Counted from the first letter of the stretch, positions 1 to 9,651 are shown. The stretch is DNA of 43,958 nucleotides from an uncultured beta proteobacterium (GCA_903873485.1 CAIQOO010000207.1:1-43958), one strand, 5' to 3'. Notes: a model not told the origin generated them from the sequence alone. Translations and numbers: made by a program.

Positions 1-135
1 TACTGCGGACTGCCAGTTTGTCTCCAGTTGCTCTCCACCCCGCCTCGCAGCGACGCAGTTACCTTCGACTACAGGGCCTTGGCTTACCCTGACACGGACT
101 TACACCGTGCTAACGTAGCGCCTTCACGGGCGCAC
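1..135 (-). mobile_element. Group II intron, 5' end only (runs off the left edge)
   Basis: Read on the minus strand, the segment begins at 135 with GTGCGCCCGTGAAGG, matching the GUGCG 5' boundary of bacterial group II introns. It continues with structured GC-rich motifs (GTGTAAGTCCGTG, GTCGAAGGTAACTGCG, GGAGAGCAACTGGAGAC) like those of intron domain I. No open frame fits the stretch. The rest of the intron and any reverse transcriptase would lie outside the window. Just before the boundary the minus-strand 5' exon carries a small hairpin, CTGCAA-CGAA-TTGCAG (141-156), reminiscent of class C introns that insert after stem-loops. Assignment rests on recalled motifs, so confidence is moderate. 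Confidence 0.5.
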
Positions 136-257
136 AATCCCTGCAATTCGTTGCAGCCCATACCAACCAGCAAATTGCATTGGCCTACTTCAGCTCAGGC
201 CCGGAAAGCACCTTTGGCGAAAAGCGCCGTTACAACCCCTATGTGGCTGACCGGTAA
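136..257 (+). pseudogene. Possible C-terminal remnant of an unidentified gene
   Basis: From the intron boundary, an open plus-strand frame reads to a TAA at 255-257 and encodes about 40 residues ending FGEKRRYNPYVADR. Composition and absence of stops look protein-like, and the frame breaks at stops left of 135 inside the intron-like sequence. It could therefore be the tail of a gene interrupted by the intron in antisense orientation. I do not recognise the protein and it could be chance. Confidence 0.22.
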
Positions 258-270
258 TGCTGCATTAACA

Positions 271-325
271 ATAGCTTACAGCGCTTGCTGCATAAGGGCT
301 AGAGGCCAATTTGATCTATAAAAAG
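271..325 (+). repeat. Dispersed hairpin repeat, family A, copy 1
   Basis: Reads ATAGCTTACAGCGCTTG, a short loop, AAGGGCTAGAGGCC, then AATTTGATCTATAAAAA. AGCGCTTG can pair imperfectly with (C)AAGGGCT to give the family's hairpin. It lies downstream of the dctM 3' end. Confidence 0.75.
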
Positions 326-353
326 CTTGGCAGCCAGCCACTGCCTGGGCCAT

Positions 354-379
354 AAAAAAGCCCGGCCAGAGCCGGGCTT
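354..379 (-). terminator. Rho-independent terminator of the TRAP operon
   Basis: On the minus strand AAGCCCGGC-TCTG-GCCGGGCTT is followed by a T run. This is a strong 9-bp GC-rich stem with a 4-nt loop, 30 bp beyond the dctM stop codon. Confidence 0.9.
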
Positions 380-408
380 GCTGCAACAGAAGGCCAAGTG
401 CGCCGCGC

Positions 409-1692
409 CTACATCATGCCCAGCATGCGCGGGAACCAGGTGGACAGGGCGGGCCAGTAAGTCACCACCAGCAGGAAAGCCAGCATCGACAGCAGCCACG
501 GCCAGACCGCCACGGTCAGCTCGGTGATGCCCATCTTGGTGATGCCCGAGGCCACATACAGGTTCAGCCCGACCGGCGGGTGGCACATGCCGACTTCCAT
601 GTTGACCACCATGATGATGCCAAAGTGCACCGGGTCAATGCCCAGCTTCATCGCCACGGGGAACAAAATCGGCGCAAAGATCAGCACAATGCTCGAAGGC
701 TCCATGAAGTTGCCCGCCAGCAGCAAAATCACGTTCACCGCCAGCAAGAAGGTGATCATGCCCAGACCATTGCCCAGCATCCAGTCGGCCAGCGCCTGCG
801 GGATGTTTTCATTGGTCATGATGAACGAGAACAACACCGCGTTGGTGATGATGTAGAGCAGCATGGCCGACATATTGGCCGAGTTGAGCAGCACCTTGGG
901 CACGTCTTTGAGGCCCATGTCCTTATAGACAAACACCGCCACAAAAAAGGCATACACCGCACTCATCGCCGCTGCCTCGGTGGGCGTGAACATGCCGGTG
1001 TAAATGCCGCCCATCACGATCACGATCAGCAGCAGGCCCCAGGCCGATGCCTTGAAGGTGCGCAGGCGCTCGCCCCAACTGGCCTTGGGCAGGCGCGGGT
1101 AGTTGAATTTGCGCGCCCGGTAAAAGGTGACGCCACCCAGCGTGGCCGCCAGCGCCAGGCCCGGAATCACCCCGGCCATGAACAGCGCACCAACCGAGGT
1201 GTTGGTAGCCACCGAGTACATCACCATCACAATCGACGGCGGGATCAAAATGCCCAATGCACCCGAGGTGGTGATGACGCCGGCCCCAAAGCTCTTCGGA
1301 AAACCGGCCTTGACCATCGCAGGCAGCAGGATTGAGCCAATCGCCACCACCGTGGCCGGACTTGACCCGGACACCGCCGCAAACAAGGCACAACCCAGCA
1401 CACCCGACAGCCCCAGCCCGCCATACCAGTGGCCGACCATGCTGGATGCAAAGTTGATCATGCGTCGTGCTACCCCGCCGTGCGTCAGAAAGTTGCCCGC
1501 CAGGATGAAAAACGGAATCGCCATGATCTCGAATTTTTCGATGCCGGTAAACAGCTTGAGCGCCACCGACTCCAGCGGCACATTGGTAAAACCAAACAGA
1601 AAGGTCAGCACCGTCAGGCCCAGCGAGATCGAGATCGGCATGCCGGTGAGCATCAGCACCATCAGCAGGATAAAAATAATCGCGGCATTCAT
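409..1692 (-). CDS. dctM: TRAP transporter large permease subunit (DctM family)
   Basis: At 427 aa this is the large membrane subunit of a tripartite ATP-independent periplasmic transporter, which drives solute uptake with an ion gradient. About 12 hydrophobic segments span the length. The N-terminus (FILLMVLMLTGMPISISLGL), the FFILAGNFLTHGGVARRMI region and the ILIPPSIVMVMY motif are typical of DctM. Its ATG overlaps the dctQ stop in an ATGA junction, implying translational coupling, and a strong terminator follows. The substrate cannot be read from this subunit; the binding protein suggests a C4-dicarboxylate or similar organic acid. Confidence 0.95.
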   Translation of the reverse strand: MNAAIIFILLMVLMLTGMPISISLGLTVLTFLFGFTNVPLESVALKLFTGIEKFEIMAIPFFILAGNFLTHGGVARRMINFASSMVGHWYGGLGLSGVLGCALFAAVSGSSPATVVAIGSILLPAMVKAGFPKSFGAGVITTSGALGILIPPSIVMVMYSVATNTSVGALFMAGVIPGLALAATLGGVTFYRARKFNYPRLPKASWGERLRTFKASAWGLLLIVIVMGGIYTGMFTPTEAAAMSAVYAFFVAVFVYKDMGLKDVPKVLLNSANMSAMLLYIITNAVLFSFIMTNENIPQALADWMLGNGLGMITFLLAVNVILLLAGNFMEPSSIVLIFAPILFPVAMKLGIDPVHFGIIMVVNMEVGMCHPPVGLNLYVASGITKMGITELTVAVWPWLLSMLAFLLVVTYWPALSTWFPRMLGMM

Positions 1693-2399
1693 TTGGATTT
1701 ACTCCCGTCAGTCGCGTCGTGATGACGGGTTTTGCCTTCCAGCGAATGGTGCAGGTCACGCGGGTGCAGGTTGTCGGCCAGGGCATAGGGGTTGGCCTCC
1801 ACGTCATCAGGATCGATTTCCAGTCCATCAACGTGACCGTGGTCGTGGTGCGGCAAGTCGCCAGTTTTAACGAACATCACCAGCACCTGGATAAAGCGAA
1901 AACACATCAGGCTGGTGCCCAGCGGCACTGCGCTATAGACCATCCAGGTCGGCCATTCCAGGTCGGGTGTGGTCGGGCCTTCGGGAACGCCTTCAACCGA
2001 CCGGCCCAACAGATTGAGCCAGAAATGATGTGCCCCGTTTTCCCAGACAAAACCGGCTGCAATGGTCGCCACAATGCCGGTAAACACGATGCCGGCACAC
2101 AGGCCAAAGATGACAAATTTGCCACGGTTTTGCTTGTTCATGCGGTTGATCAGCACATCAACCCCGACGTGAATGCCGGTGCGCACGCCGTAGGCGGCAC
2201 CAAACTTGCACATCCAGACAAACATGATGATGGTCAGCTCTTGCGCCCAGCTCAGGCTGATCGATAACAGCCAGTCCTGCAGGCCGGGTATGGCCATGCC
2301 GGCAAGGTAGCGGTGAACCACCGCAACAAAGATGATCAGCGTCGCGCCGCCCATCAGGAAGGTGACCAGCCACTCTTCCAGGTGATCAAGAAATTTCAT
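1689..2399 (-). CDS. dctQ: TRAP transporter small permease subunit (DctQ family)
   Basis: This 236-aa inner-membrane protein has about four hydrophobic segments (for example residues 14-33 and a second near FVIFGLCAGIVFTGIVATI) and the DctQ hallmark stretch LSWAQELTIIMFVWMCKFGAAYGVR. DctQ pairs with DctM to form the membrane domain. The C-terminus is extended by about 60 polar residues rich in His and Asp (DLPHHDHGHVDGLEIDPDD), longer than in typical DctQ proteins of about 170-200 aa. The gene sits between dctP and dctM and overlaps dctM by 4 bp. Confidence 0.93.
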   Translation of the reverse strand: MKFLDHLEEWLVTFLMGGATLIIFVAVVHRYLAGMAIPGLQDWLLSISLSWAQELTIIMFVWMCKFGAAYGVRTGIHVGVDVLINRMNKQNRGKFVIFGLCAGIVFTGIVATIAAGFVWENGAHHFWLNLLGRSVEGVPEGPTTPDLEWPTWMVYSAVPLGTSLMCFRFIQVLVMFVKTGDLPHHDHGHVDGLEIDPDDVEANPYALADNLHPRDLHHSLEGKTRHHDATDGSKSK

Positions 2400-2448
2400 G
2401 CAAGAACTCCGTTGGGGAATCTTTATTGCAGCAGCTTGTCAGACTCAG

Positions 2449-3444
2449 TTACAGCGTGTTGGGGTCAAAACCGGTGGCTTTGTAAATCTCTTGCAGGGTT
2501 TCCTTGCCAACCCGATCCGCCATCTTGGCATGCACCGGAACCAGAGCTTTCTTCAGTGCCATACGTTCTTCTTTGGTCGGCACATACACAGCCGTTTTTC
2601 CACTCTTTTTGACACCGTCAAGCGACAGATCGTTTTCTTCCTGGGCAATCTTGTTGGCATAGACGGTCGATTCCTTCATCGCCTGCTCCAACTGGCCGCG
2701 CACGTCGGCGGGCAAGGCATCCCAGAACTTCTTGTTGACAATCACCGCATAACCGAGGTAGCCGTGGTTGGTCAGCGTCAGGTGCTTTTGCACCTCATGC
2801 ATTTTTTGCGTGTAAAAGTTCGAGATCGGGTTTTCGGTGCCATCGACGACGCCGGTTTGCAGCGCCTGATAAACCTCCGAGAAAGCCATCACCTGGGCAA
2901 TGCCGCCAATCGCGCGGATTTGCTCTTCAAGCACCTTGGACGACTGGATGCGGAATTTTTTGCCCTTGTAATCGGCCACGGCTTTCAACGGGGTATTGGC
3001 CGAGAACGACTTGAAGCCGTTGTCCCAATAGGCCAGACCCTTGATGCCGCGTGGTTCGAGCTTGGCCATCAAGGCCGCACCGACCGGGCCTTGCGTGACC
3101 TTGTGCAGGTCAGCCGTGTCATCAAAGATAAAGGGCAAATCAAAGGCTTCAAACTCTTTCACGCCAAGCGGTCCAAACTTGGCCAGCGACGGAGCCAGCA
3201 TGTGCACCGAGCCAATCTGCAAGGCTTCCATCTCTTCCTTGTCCTTGTACAAGGCACTGTTGGCATAAACCTCGACCTTGACTTTGCCCTTGGTCAGCTC
3301 GGCGGCTTTTTGGGCAAAGAACACCGAGGCTTTGCCTTTGGGTGTGTCGGCAGCCACCACGTGGCTGAATTTGATGACGGTCTGGGCGCTGACGCTCAAA
3401 CCGACGGCCAGCAATGCAGCGGCCAAAATGGTTTTCAATTTCAT
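2449..3444 (-). CDS. dctP: TRAP transporter periplasmic solute-binding protein (DctP family)
   Basis: The 331-aa protein has a Sec signal peptide (MKLKTILAAALLAVGLSVSA) and then the mature start QTVIKFSHVVAADTPKGKA, typical of DctP binding proteins. The motif KGKKFRIQSSKVLEEQ, the GGIAQVMAFSEVYQALQTGVVDGTENP region (substrate-contacting in this family) and the trailing helix fit DctP throughout. An AGGAGA ribosome site lies 4-5 nt before the ATG. It is the first gene of dctP-dctQ-dctM. Dicarboxylate specificity is probable from the family but not shown by the sequence. Confidence 0.95.
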   Translation of the reverse strand: MKLKTILAAALLAVGLSVSAQTVIKFSHVVAADTPKGKASVFFAQKAAELTKGKVKVEVYANSALYKDKEEMEALQIGSVHMLAPSLAKFGPLGVKEFEAFDLPFIFDDTADLHKVTQGPVGAALMAKLEPRGIKGLAYWDNGFKSFSANTPLKAVADYKGKKFRIQSSKVLEEQIRAIGGIAQVMAFSEVYQALQTGVVDGTENPISNFYTQKMHEVQKHLTLTNHGYLGYAVIVNKKFWDALPADVRGQLEQAMKESTVYANKIAQEENDLSLDGVKKSGKTAVYVPTKEERMALKKALVPVHAKMADRVGKETLQEIYKATGFDPNTL

Positions 3445-3532
3445 GTCTGTCTCCTGTTTGTAATGAATGGCTTAGCTTTAAGCCCGCTGTAGATTAACGG
3501 GTGCCCGAGGTTAGAACAACTGCGGCATTCAA

Positions 3533-3554
3533 CCGCTAGGGATAACCCTAGTGG
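3533..3554. promoter_or_regulatory. Dyad upstream of dctP, candidate operator
   Basis: CTAGGG-ATAA-CCCTAG is an exact inverted repeat at 3536-3551. It extends imperfectly to CC-G-CTAGGG and CCCTAG-T-GG. It lies about 90 bp before the dctP start and about 260 bp before tgt, which is placed for a regulator of the TRAP operon. No regulator gene for it is in the window. Confidence 0.4.
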
Positions 3555-3643
3555 GAATTTGAAATCAAGGCTGGCCATCAGCCGAAATGCCGCTATCGCC
3601 GTCGGCAATGCGTTGCAACAGGGCTTGCCGCCATGGCTGATGA

Positions 3644-5020
<1,377 letters not shown>

Positions 5021-5139
5021 ATTTTTTTGCAGCCGCAGCCAGCCGATGCAGGCGTTGCGGCCGATGCCGGCCCAAGCGACCCGCAGGCGCGAAAATCATG
5101 CTAAAACCGGTCACCGATTCACCCATCAGGACACTCCTT

Positions 5140-5685
5140 ATGCGCAAGCCGATTGCCGCCACCCTGTTGTTGCTGCTACTGCCGACCCTCTGGCTGGCCG
5201 GCTGCAAATCCATGTCCGAGTCTGAATGCAAGGTGGCCGACTGGGGCCGGGTCGGGTTCAATGATGGTGCCAGCGGTGAACAAGAACGTCGCATTGCCGC
5301 CTACACCGAGGACTGCGGCAAGATCGGGGTGGTGCCCAACGCGCAAGCCTACCGACAAGGCTGGGATGCCGGCATCAAGCACTTTTGCACGGCTGCCAAT
5401 GGCTGGCGCCAGGGGATTGAAGGCCATGCCAGCAAGGAACAGGTGTGTGTCGGACAACCGGGTCATGCCGGTTTTGTGCGTTACCTGCAGGCCGGCATGC
5501 AGGTGTACCGCACCCAGGAACGTATCCGCGAAAACACCGATGAAATCAACCGCCTGCAGCAAAAGCTGGAGTCATCCGCCAGCGACGAAGAAAAGAAGCA
5601 AGCCCGTCGCCGGCTGCAAGACATTGACCGCGACCAGTACCGCCTGCGCAGCCTGCTGGGCCAGCAAAAGATGCTGGCCCCGTGA
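5140..5685 (+). CDS. DUF2799-like lipoprotein
   Basis: The 181-aa protein starts at the ATG after an AGGACACTCCTT leader. A lipoprotein signal peptide (residues 1-21) ends in the lipobox LAGC, so it is probably anchored to a membrane facing the periplasm. The body contains C-x6-W-G-x3-G-x-D-G repeats (ESECKVADWGRVGFNDGASG, then QAYRQGWDAGIKHFC), the pattern of DUF2799 proteins. The last 70 residues are charged and coiled-coil-like (RENTDEINRLQQKLESSASD). Function is unknown. It follows tgt by 119 bp and may be cotranscribed. Confidence 0.8.
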   Translation: MRKPIAATLLLLLLPTLWLAGCKSMSESECKVADWGRVGFNDGASGEQERRIAAYTEDCGKIGVVPNAQAYRQGWDAGIKHFCTAANGWRQGIEGHASKEQVCVGQPGHAGFVRYLQAGMQVYRTQERIRENTDEINRLQQKLESSASDEEKKQARRRLQDIDRDQYRLRSLLGQQKMLAP

Positions 5686-5763
5686 TCTGCTGGATATCAA
5701 GGCTATGACGACCGAGCGGGCACCGGTGTGGTTCAAGCGGCTGCCGCCTCAAGGGCCGCGCCA

Positions 5764-6471
5764 TCATCCGCGCTCGATCGGCGTGCTCACAATCGACTGG
5801 TAATCAGTCGGCGCAAGGTACTGCGGCACATAGGTCACACCCTGATTGGACAGGGTGCCGACAAACGAGCGCAAGTGGTTGCGCGAACCTTTGCGCAGGT
5901 TTTGATAAACCAGCACGATGTCCTGGTTGTCAATCGTCAGCAGCGCCTGGTTGAGGTCGATGATGTCGATCTCTTCAATTGCCGCGCCGACCTTCAGGGC
6001 ATCAATCAGCGACAACTGGCCGGTAGCCAGCAGTTGCGTGTACAGCGCCTGCAATCGGGTGTCCTGGTAACGGCCTGCGCTCAAGCTGGCCGCCGGGTCG
6101 GGCAGTGCATAGCGCAACAGCAGTTGGCGAATCGCCTCGGTATGGGTCGATTCGCTCCTGGCGATGTTGCCAAACACGCGGGTGACTGAATTCCAGCGTG
6201 CATCGAGCTGCAGGTACACGTCATGCGCCAGTTTTTCTTCTTCGCGCATGAAGGCCAGCGTCTCTTTTTCTGCAGCACTGAGCGACTCGACCGGCAGGAT
6301 GGTCAGACTGGCGCTCAAGGCCGTGCTGTCAAAGCTGGACACGCCAGTGGCATCCACGGTCAGCGGCGGCCCGCCCTGGCCTGCCGGACTGTCGCCGCCA
6401 CCACCGCCACAGGCGGTCAGTACAAGGGCTGCCAGCCATGCAGCCGCAGCGGATTGGACAAGGTTTTTCAT
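5764..6471 (-). CDS. DUF2202 ferritin-like lipoprotein
   Basis: This 235-aa protein begins with a lipoprotein signal (residues 4-22, ending LTACGGGGG). The frame is open further upstream, but the ATG at 6471 places the signal peptide correctly. The core matches DUF2202: LSAAEKETLAFMREEEKLAHDVY followed by a helix with SESTHTEAIRQLLLRY. The Glu and His residues resemble the metal-binding helices of ferritin-like four-helix bundles. Metal binding and function are inferred only. It is the last gene of a minus-strand group of three exported proteins divergent from a two-component system. Confidence 0.82.
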   Translation of the reverse strand: MKNLVQSAAAAWLAALVLTACGGGGGDSPAGQGGPPLTVDATGVSSFDSTALSASLTILPVESLSAAEKETLAFMREEEKLAHDVYLQLDARWNSVTRVFGNIARSESTHTEAIRQLLLRYALPDPAASLSAGRYQDTRLQALYTQLLATGQLSLIDALKVGAAIEEIDIIDLNQALLTIDNQDIVLVYQNLRKGSRNHLRSFVGTLSNQGVTYVPQYLAPTDYQSIVSTPIERG

Positions 6472-6503
6472 GATTTGCACCCGACTCGGTTGGGGAAGAA
6501 CAA

Positions 6504-6526
6504 CGCAGGGCCATCGTGGCCCTGCG
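6504..6526 (-). terminator. Hairpin between two exported-protein genes (possible attenuator)
   Basis: CGCAGGGCCA-CGA-TGGCCCTGCG on the minus strand is a perfect 10-bp stem with a 3-nt loop, followed by TTGTTCTTCC, which is only a weak T tract. It lies 22 bp after the 6549 stop and 33 bp before the DUF2202 start. It could therefore reduce rather than stop read-through. Confidence 0.5.
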
Positions 6527-6548
6527 CTCAAGATCAAGCCAACTGGCA

Positions 6549-6863
6549 TCATTGGGCCACTGTGGTGCCTGTCAAACCCGTGCCGGGAGTGTGAATGCCG
6601 CGCGGTGTGCCGGCTGCTGCCCCGCCTGGGCCACCTGGGCCGACGCGCAAGCTGGGGTCGGCCAGACCGGTGCCGGGGGTGTGAACCTGTGCGTGCGTTT
6701 TGGTGGCGGTTGCAGCGCCGGTGCCGGCATTACCCGCAGTGGCTGATCCGGCATGCGTGCCCGTCCCTGCGGCGGCACCAGACCGGGCCGGCCCGGCCGC
6801 GTAGGCGCTGGCGCCCATAGCCAATGTGGTGACCAAAGCCAGCAATAAAGATGATGATTTCAT
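6549..6863 (-). CDS. Small exported Gly/Thr/Ala-rich protein with HTPGTGL repeats
   Basis: This 104-aa protein carries a clear Sec signal peptide (MKSSSLLLALVTTLAMGASAYA) and an AGGAG site before its ATG. The mature part is low complexity (AGPARSGAAAGTGTHAGSAT) and contains a duplicated motif, VHTPGTGLADPSLR then IHTPGTGLTGTTVAQ. No known domain is visible. It lies 31 bp after the 6895 gene in the same direction and was probably cotranscribed with it. Function unknown; extracytoplasmic location is inferred. Confidence 0.7.
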   Translation of the reverse strand: MKSSSLLLALVTTLAMGASAYAAGPARSGAAAGTGTHAGSATAGNAGTGAATATKTHAQVHTPGTGLADPSLRVGPGGPGGAAAGTPRGIHTPGTGLTGTTVAQ

Positions 6864-6894
6864 GATGAAACTCCTGAAAAGATTGATAAACCAA

Positions 6895-7296
6895 CTAACG
6901 CCCGCGGCCTGAGCCGCCCCGTCCACCACCACCACCACTGCCTGCACCATTGCCAGAACTGCCGGAGTTGCCGGAATTTCCAGCGCCCCCGGTGTTTCCG
7001 CTGCCTGCGGTGCTGCCCTGCTGCCGACTCTCAAAACCGGCACCGTAGGGCAAGTTCACCGAACTCCCGGTCTCTTCATTGCCACCGGCACCGGCGTTTT
7101 GCGCCTGGCTGGTGACTTGCCTGTCCTTGCCAGTCAGCAGCAATGCTGGATCAATGATCGGTGCGGTTTGTTTGCGCACCGATAGATTCAGCGGTCGTGT
7201 CGGCAAGGCTTGTGGCTCGTCTGGCACGGACTGGGCACCTGCGCCAGTCAGGGCGCCGAGCAGCAGCAATGAGAAGAGGGAAGAACGTGCTTTCAT
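6895..7296 (-). CDS. Small exported protein with Gly/Ser-rich tail
   Basis: A 133-aa protein with signal peptide MKARSSLFSLLLLGALTGAGAQ. It has a middle section without recognisable domain (LPTRPLNLSVRKQTAPIIDPALLL) and a C-terminal half made almost only of Gly, Ser and Asn (GSGNTGGAGNSGNSGSSG), ending GRGGSGRGR. Such tails are flexible and may act as linkers or matrix-like segments; no function is known. It is the first gene of the exported trio. The 156-bp gap to the divergent response regulator holds both promoters, so control by that system is plausible but unproven. Confidence 0.65.
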   Translation of the reverse strand: MKARSSLFSLLLLGALTGAGAQSVPDEPQALPTRPLNLSVRKQTAPIIDPALLLTGKDRQVTSQAQNAGAGGNEETGSSVNLPYGAGFESRQQGSTAGSGNTGGAGNSGNSGSSGNGAGSGGGGGRGGSGRGR

Positions 7297-7452
7297 GGTG
7301 TTTGTTTTCGGGTAGGTGTATGGTGCAGCGCGTCTGTCGCCACAGCATGTCTGCATGGCCGCCTTGTGTATCGGTTTGTCGCCCGAGCGTATCGCCAGGT
7401 GTCAGAACTGTCAAAACCGCCGGAGCCTGCCGTAAACTGCACCACACTTGCC

Positions 7453-8175
7453 ATGAACGCTCCAGATTCCCCCCGTATTCTTGTTGTTGACGACGACCCC
7501 GATCTGTGCGATCTGCTGGGCAGCTATCTGGGTGCCAATGGTTTTGCCGTAACCAGCGCCGGAACAGGCGTGGCGATGTGGGAACTGCTGACCAAGGAGG
7601 ACATGCCCGATGTCATCGTGCTCGATTTGATGCTGCCTGGTGAAGACGGCCTGTCGCTGACGCGCGCCCTGCGGGTCAAATCATCGGTGCCGATTTTGAT
7701 GCTGTCAGCGCGTGGCGAAGAATTGGACCGGGTCATTGGCCTGGAAGTCGGGGCCGATGACTACCTGGCCAAGCCCTTTGGCCCGCGTGAACTGCTGGCT
7801 CGCCTGCGCGCACTGCTGCGCCGCAGTCATGCCAGCACCCCAGTGCAGCCGGCTGCCAGCCAGCCGCCGCAGTTTGGCCCGTTTGTGCTCGATACCCTGA
7901 GCCACCGCCTGCTGCGTGACGAGCGGGAGGTGGCCCTCACCAGCGCCGAATACGACCTGCTGGCCGCGCTGGTGGCACACCCGAACCGGGTGCTGTCGCG
8001 CGACACGCTGGTGGACATGCTGCGCGGCTACGAGCGCGACCCGTTCGACCGCAGCATTGACAACCGGGTCACCCGGCTGCGGCGCAAGATTGAGCAAGAC
8101 CCCGCCGCCCCGGCCTTTATCCGCACCGTGCGTGGCGAAGGCTACCTGTTCAACCCTCGGGGCAGCCAGCCTTGA
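7453..8175 (+). CDS. OmpR-family response regulator
   Basis: This 240-aa transcription regulator has an N-terminal receiver domain (acidic pair at residues 13-15, phospho-acceptor Asp58 in VLDLMLPGEDG, Lys107 in YLAKPFGPREL). A C-terminal winged-helix domain follows (LTSAEYDLLAALVAHPNRVLSR and the recognition region DRSIDNRVTRLRRKI). The ATG at 7453 is chosen because homology begins there. Its stop overlaps the start of the histidine kinase gene. The pair resembles OmpR/EnvZ in domain order, but the signal and target genes are not evident beyond the divergent exported proteins. Confidence 0.95.
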   Translation: MNAPDSPRILVVDDDPDLCDLLGSYLGANGFAVTSAGTGVAMWELLTKEDMPDVIVLDLMLPGEDGLSLTRALRVKSSVPILMLSARGEELDRVIGLEVGADDYLAKPFGPRELLARLRALLRRSHASTPVQPAASQPPQFGPFVLDTLSHRLLRDEREVALTSAEYDLLAALVAHPNRVLSRDTLVDMLRGYERDPFDRSIDNRVTRLRRKIEQDPAAPAFIRTVRGEGYLFNPRGSQP

Positions 8176-9503
8176 GCCAGCCCGCCAGCCTGGCGCGCCA
8201 GAACACGGTGCTGCTGGCGCTGGCCTTCATGCTGGTCGAACTGCTGGTGATCGCACTGTTCGCCTTTTGGGTTTTGTTGCCGCTGGGACGGCGCTCTGCC
8301 GATGACCTGGCCGGACTGATGGTGCTGTCGGCCCAGACCTGGGCTGAATTGCCGCCCAACACCCGGGCGGCATTTGAAGAAGAACTGCTGCGCAGCCACG
8401 CGCTGGTGCTGCGCGCAGAGCTGCCTGGCGCGGGGCGTGACGAATGGCATCCGCCGTACTTTTATTTGCTGGAAGCTGCGCTGGCACGGCGCACCGGCCT
8501 GCAGCAGCACCTGAGCCGCGAATCCATCGACAGCGGCACCTGGTACTGGACGGCAGTGCCGGCCGGACGCGGCCAGTTGACGGTGGGCCTGTCAGCCACG
8601 CGCATCGACAGCCAGCCGGTCGCCGCTTTTTTGACAGCGCTGCTGCTCGGCTTGCTGCTGGCGGTCACGGTGGCGGTCTGGCTGGCGCGCCGCCTGACCC
8701 GTCCGCTGGCCCGGCTGGAAGCCGCCAGCGCGCTGATTGGCCAGGGTTGCCATCCGACGCTGCTGCCAGAAACCGGGCCGCGCGAGATGGTGGCACTGAG
8801 CCGCCGCTTCAACGCCATGGCGCAGCAGGTGCGCGATTTGCTCAGCGCCCGCACCACCTTGCTGGCCGGCGTGTCGCACGACCTGCGCACGCCGCTGGCG
8901 CGCATGCGCCTGGCTCTTGAAATGCTCAGGGACCGGCCTGATCCGACCCTGATTGAGCGCATGGAGCGCGACATCGACCAGATGAACCGCCTGATTGGCC
9001 ACGTGCTGACGCTGGCACGCGGGCTTGGCGCTGAACCGCCGGTATCCACACAGTTGCAGGAATTCCTGGCCGCCATGGCCGCCGACTTTTCCACGTCGGC
9101 CAGCCCGGTGCGGGTGAATTGCCCGCCCTGTCAGATCGACATTGCGCAAACCGCCCTGCACCGCGCTCTTGCCAACCTGCTGCAAAACGCCCAGCGTTTT
9201 GCACCGGATTTGCCGGTAGATCTGGTCGTCACCGCCGATGCACAAGGGGTGCGCATCGGCGTGCTGGACCGGGGACCGGGCATTGCATGCGAGCAGCTTG
9301 AGGCCGTGTTTCAGCCGTTTCACCGGCTCGAAACCTCGCGCAGCCCGGCCACTGGCGGCTCGGGGCTGGGCCTGGCGATAGTGCGCGAACTGGCGCGTGC
9401 CAACGGTTGGCAGGCCAGTCTGCAAGCCCGCCCCGGCGGCGGGCTGCAGGCCTGGATAGCGCTAGCTCCGACCAACACTGGGAGGCCTGCCAAGGCAGGC
9501 TAA
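8172..9503 (+). CDS. EnvZ-type sensor histidine kinase
   Basis: This 443-aa inner-membrane sensor apparently starts at a TTG that overlaps the regulator's TGA, so translation is likely coupled. Order: transmembrane segment about residues 11-36, periplasmic loop of about 110 residues, second transmembrane segment (FLTALLLGLLLAVTVAVWLA), HAMP linker, H-box GVSHDLRTPLARMRLALEML with His236 as phosphorylation site. Then come the N box (NLLQNAQRF), G1 (DRGPGI) and G2 (GGSGLGLAIVREL) of the ATPase domain. The periplasmic domain has no recognisable ligand motif. It pairs with the upstream regulator. Confidence 0.94.
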   Translation: MSQPASLARQNTVLLALAFMLVELLVIALFAFWVLLPLGRRSADDLAGLMVLSAQTWAELPPNTRAAFEEELLRSHALVLRAELPGAGRDEWHPPYFYLLEAALARRTGLQQHLSRESIDSGTWYWTAVPAGRGQLTVGLSATRIDSQPVAAFLTALLLGLLLAVTVAVWLARRLTRPLARLEAASALIGQGCHPTLLPETGPREMVALSRRFNAMAQQVRDLLSARTTLLAGVSHDLRTPLARMRLALEMLRDRPDPTLIERMERDIDQMNRLIGHVLTLARGLGAEPPVSTQLQEFLAAMAADFSTSASPVRVNCPPCQIDIAQTALHRALANLLQNAQRFAPDLPVDLVVTADAQGVRIGVLDRGPGIACEQLEAVFQPFHRLETSRSPATGGSGLGLAIVRELARANGWQASLQARPGGGLQAWIALAPTNTGRPAKAG

Positions 9504-9651
9504 GCCAGGTGCCGCCAGCGCGTCTGGTGGCGGCCCCTGACGGGTGATACCGCGCAGCCGCCCAGCAGGCGATGTGTGACCCCCACGTAGCCACCAGGCC
9601 TCGCGCCCGATTTCCGCGCTGTCGGGCAGCCAGCCTGACCGTGGCCTTTTG

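Noticed and set aside
580-1335. Long plus-strand open frame rich in His, Gln and Arg
   Set aside because: Antisense shadow of dctM; composition reflects the GC-rich codons of the opposite strand and shows no domain.
9511-9534. GCCGCCAG...CTGGTGGCGGC hairpin after the kinase gene
   Set aside because: A good stem but no following T run, so termination cannot be claimed.
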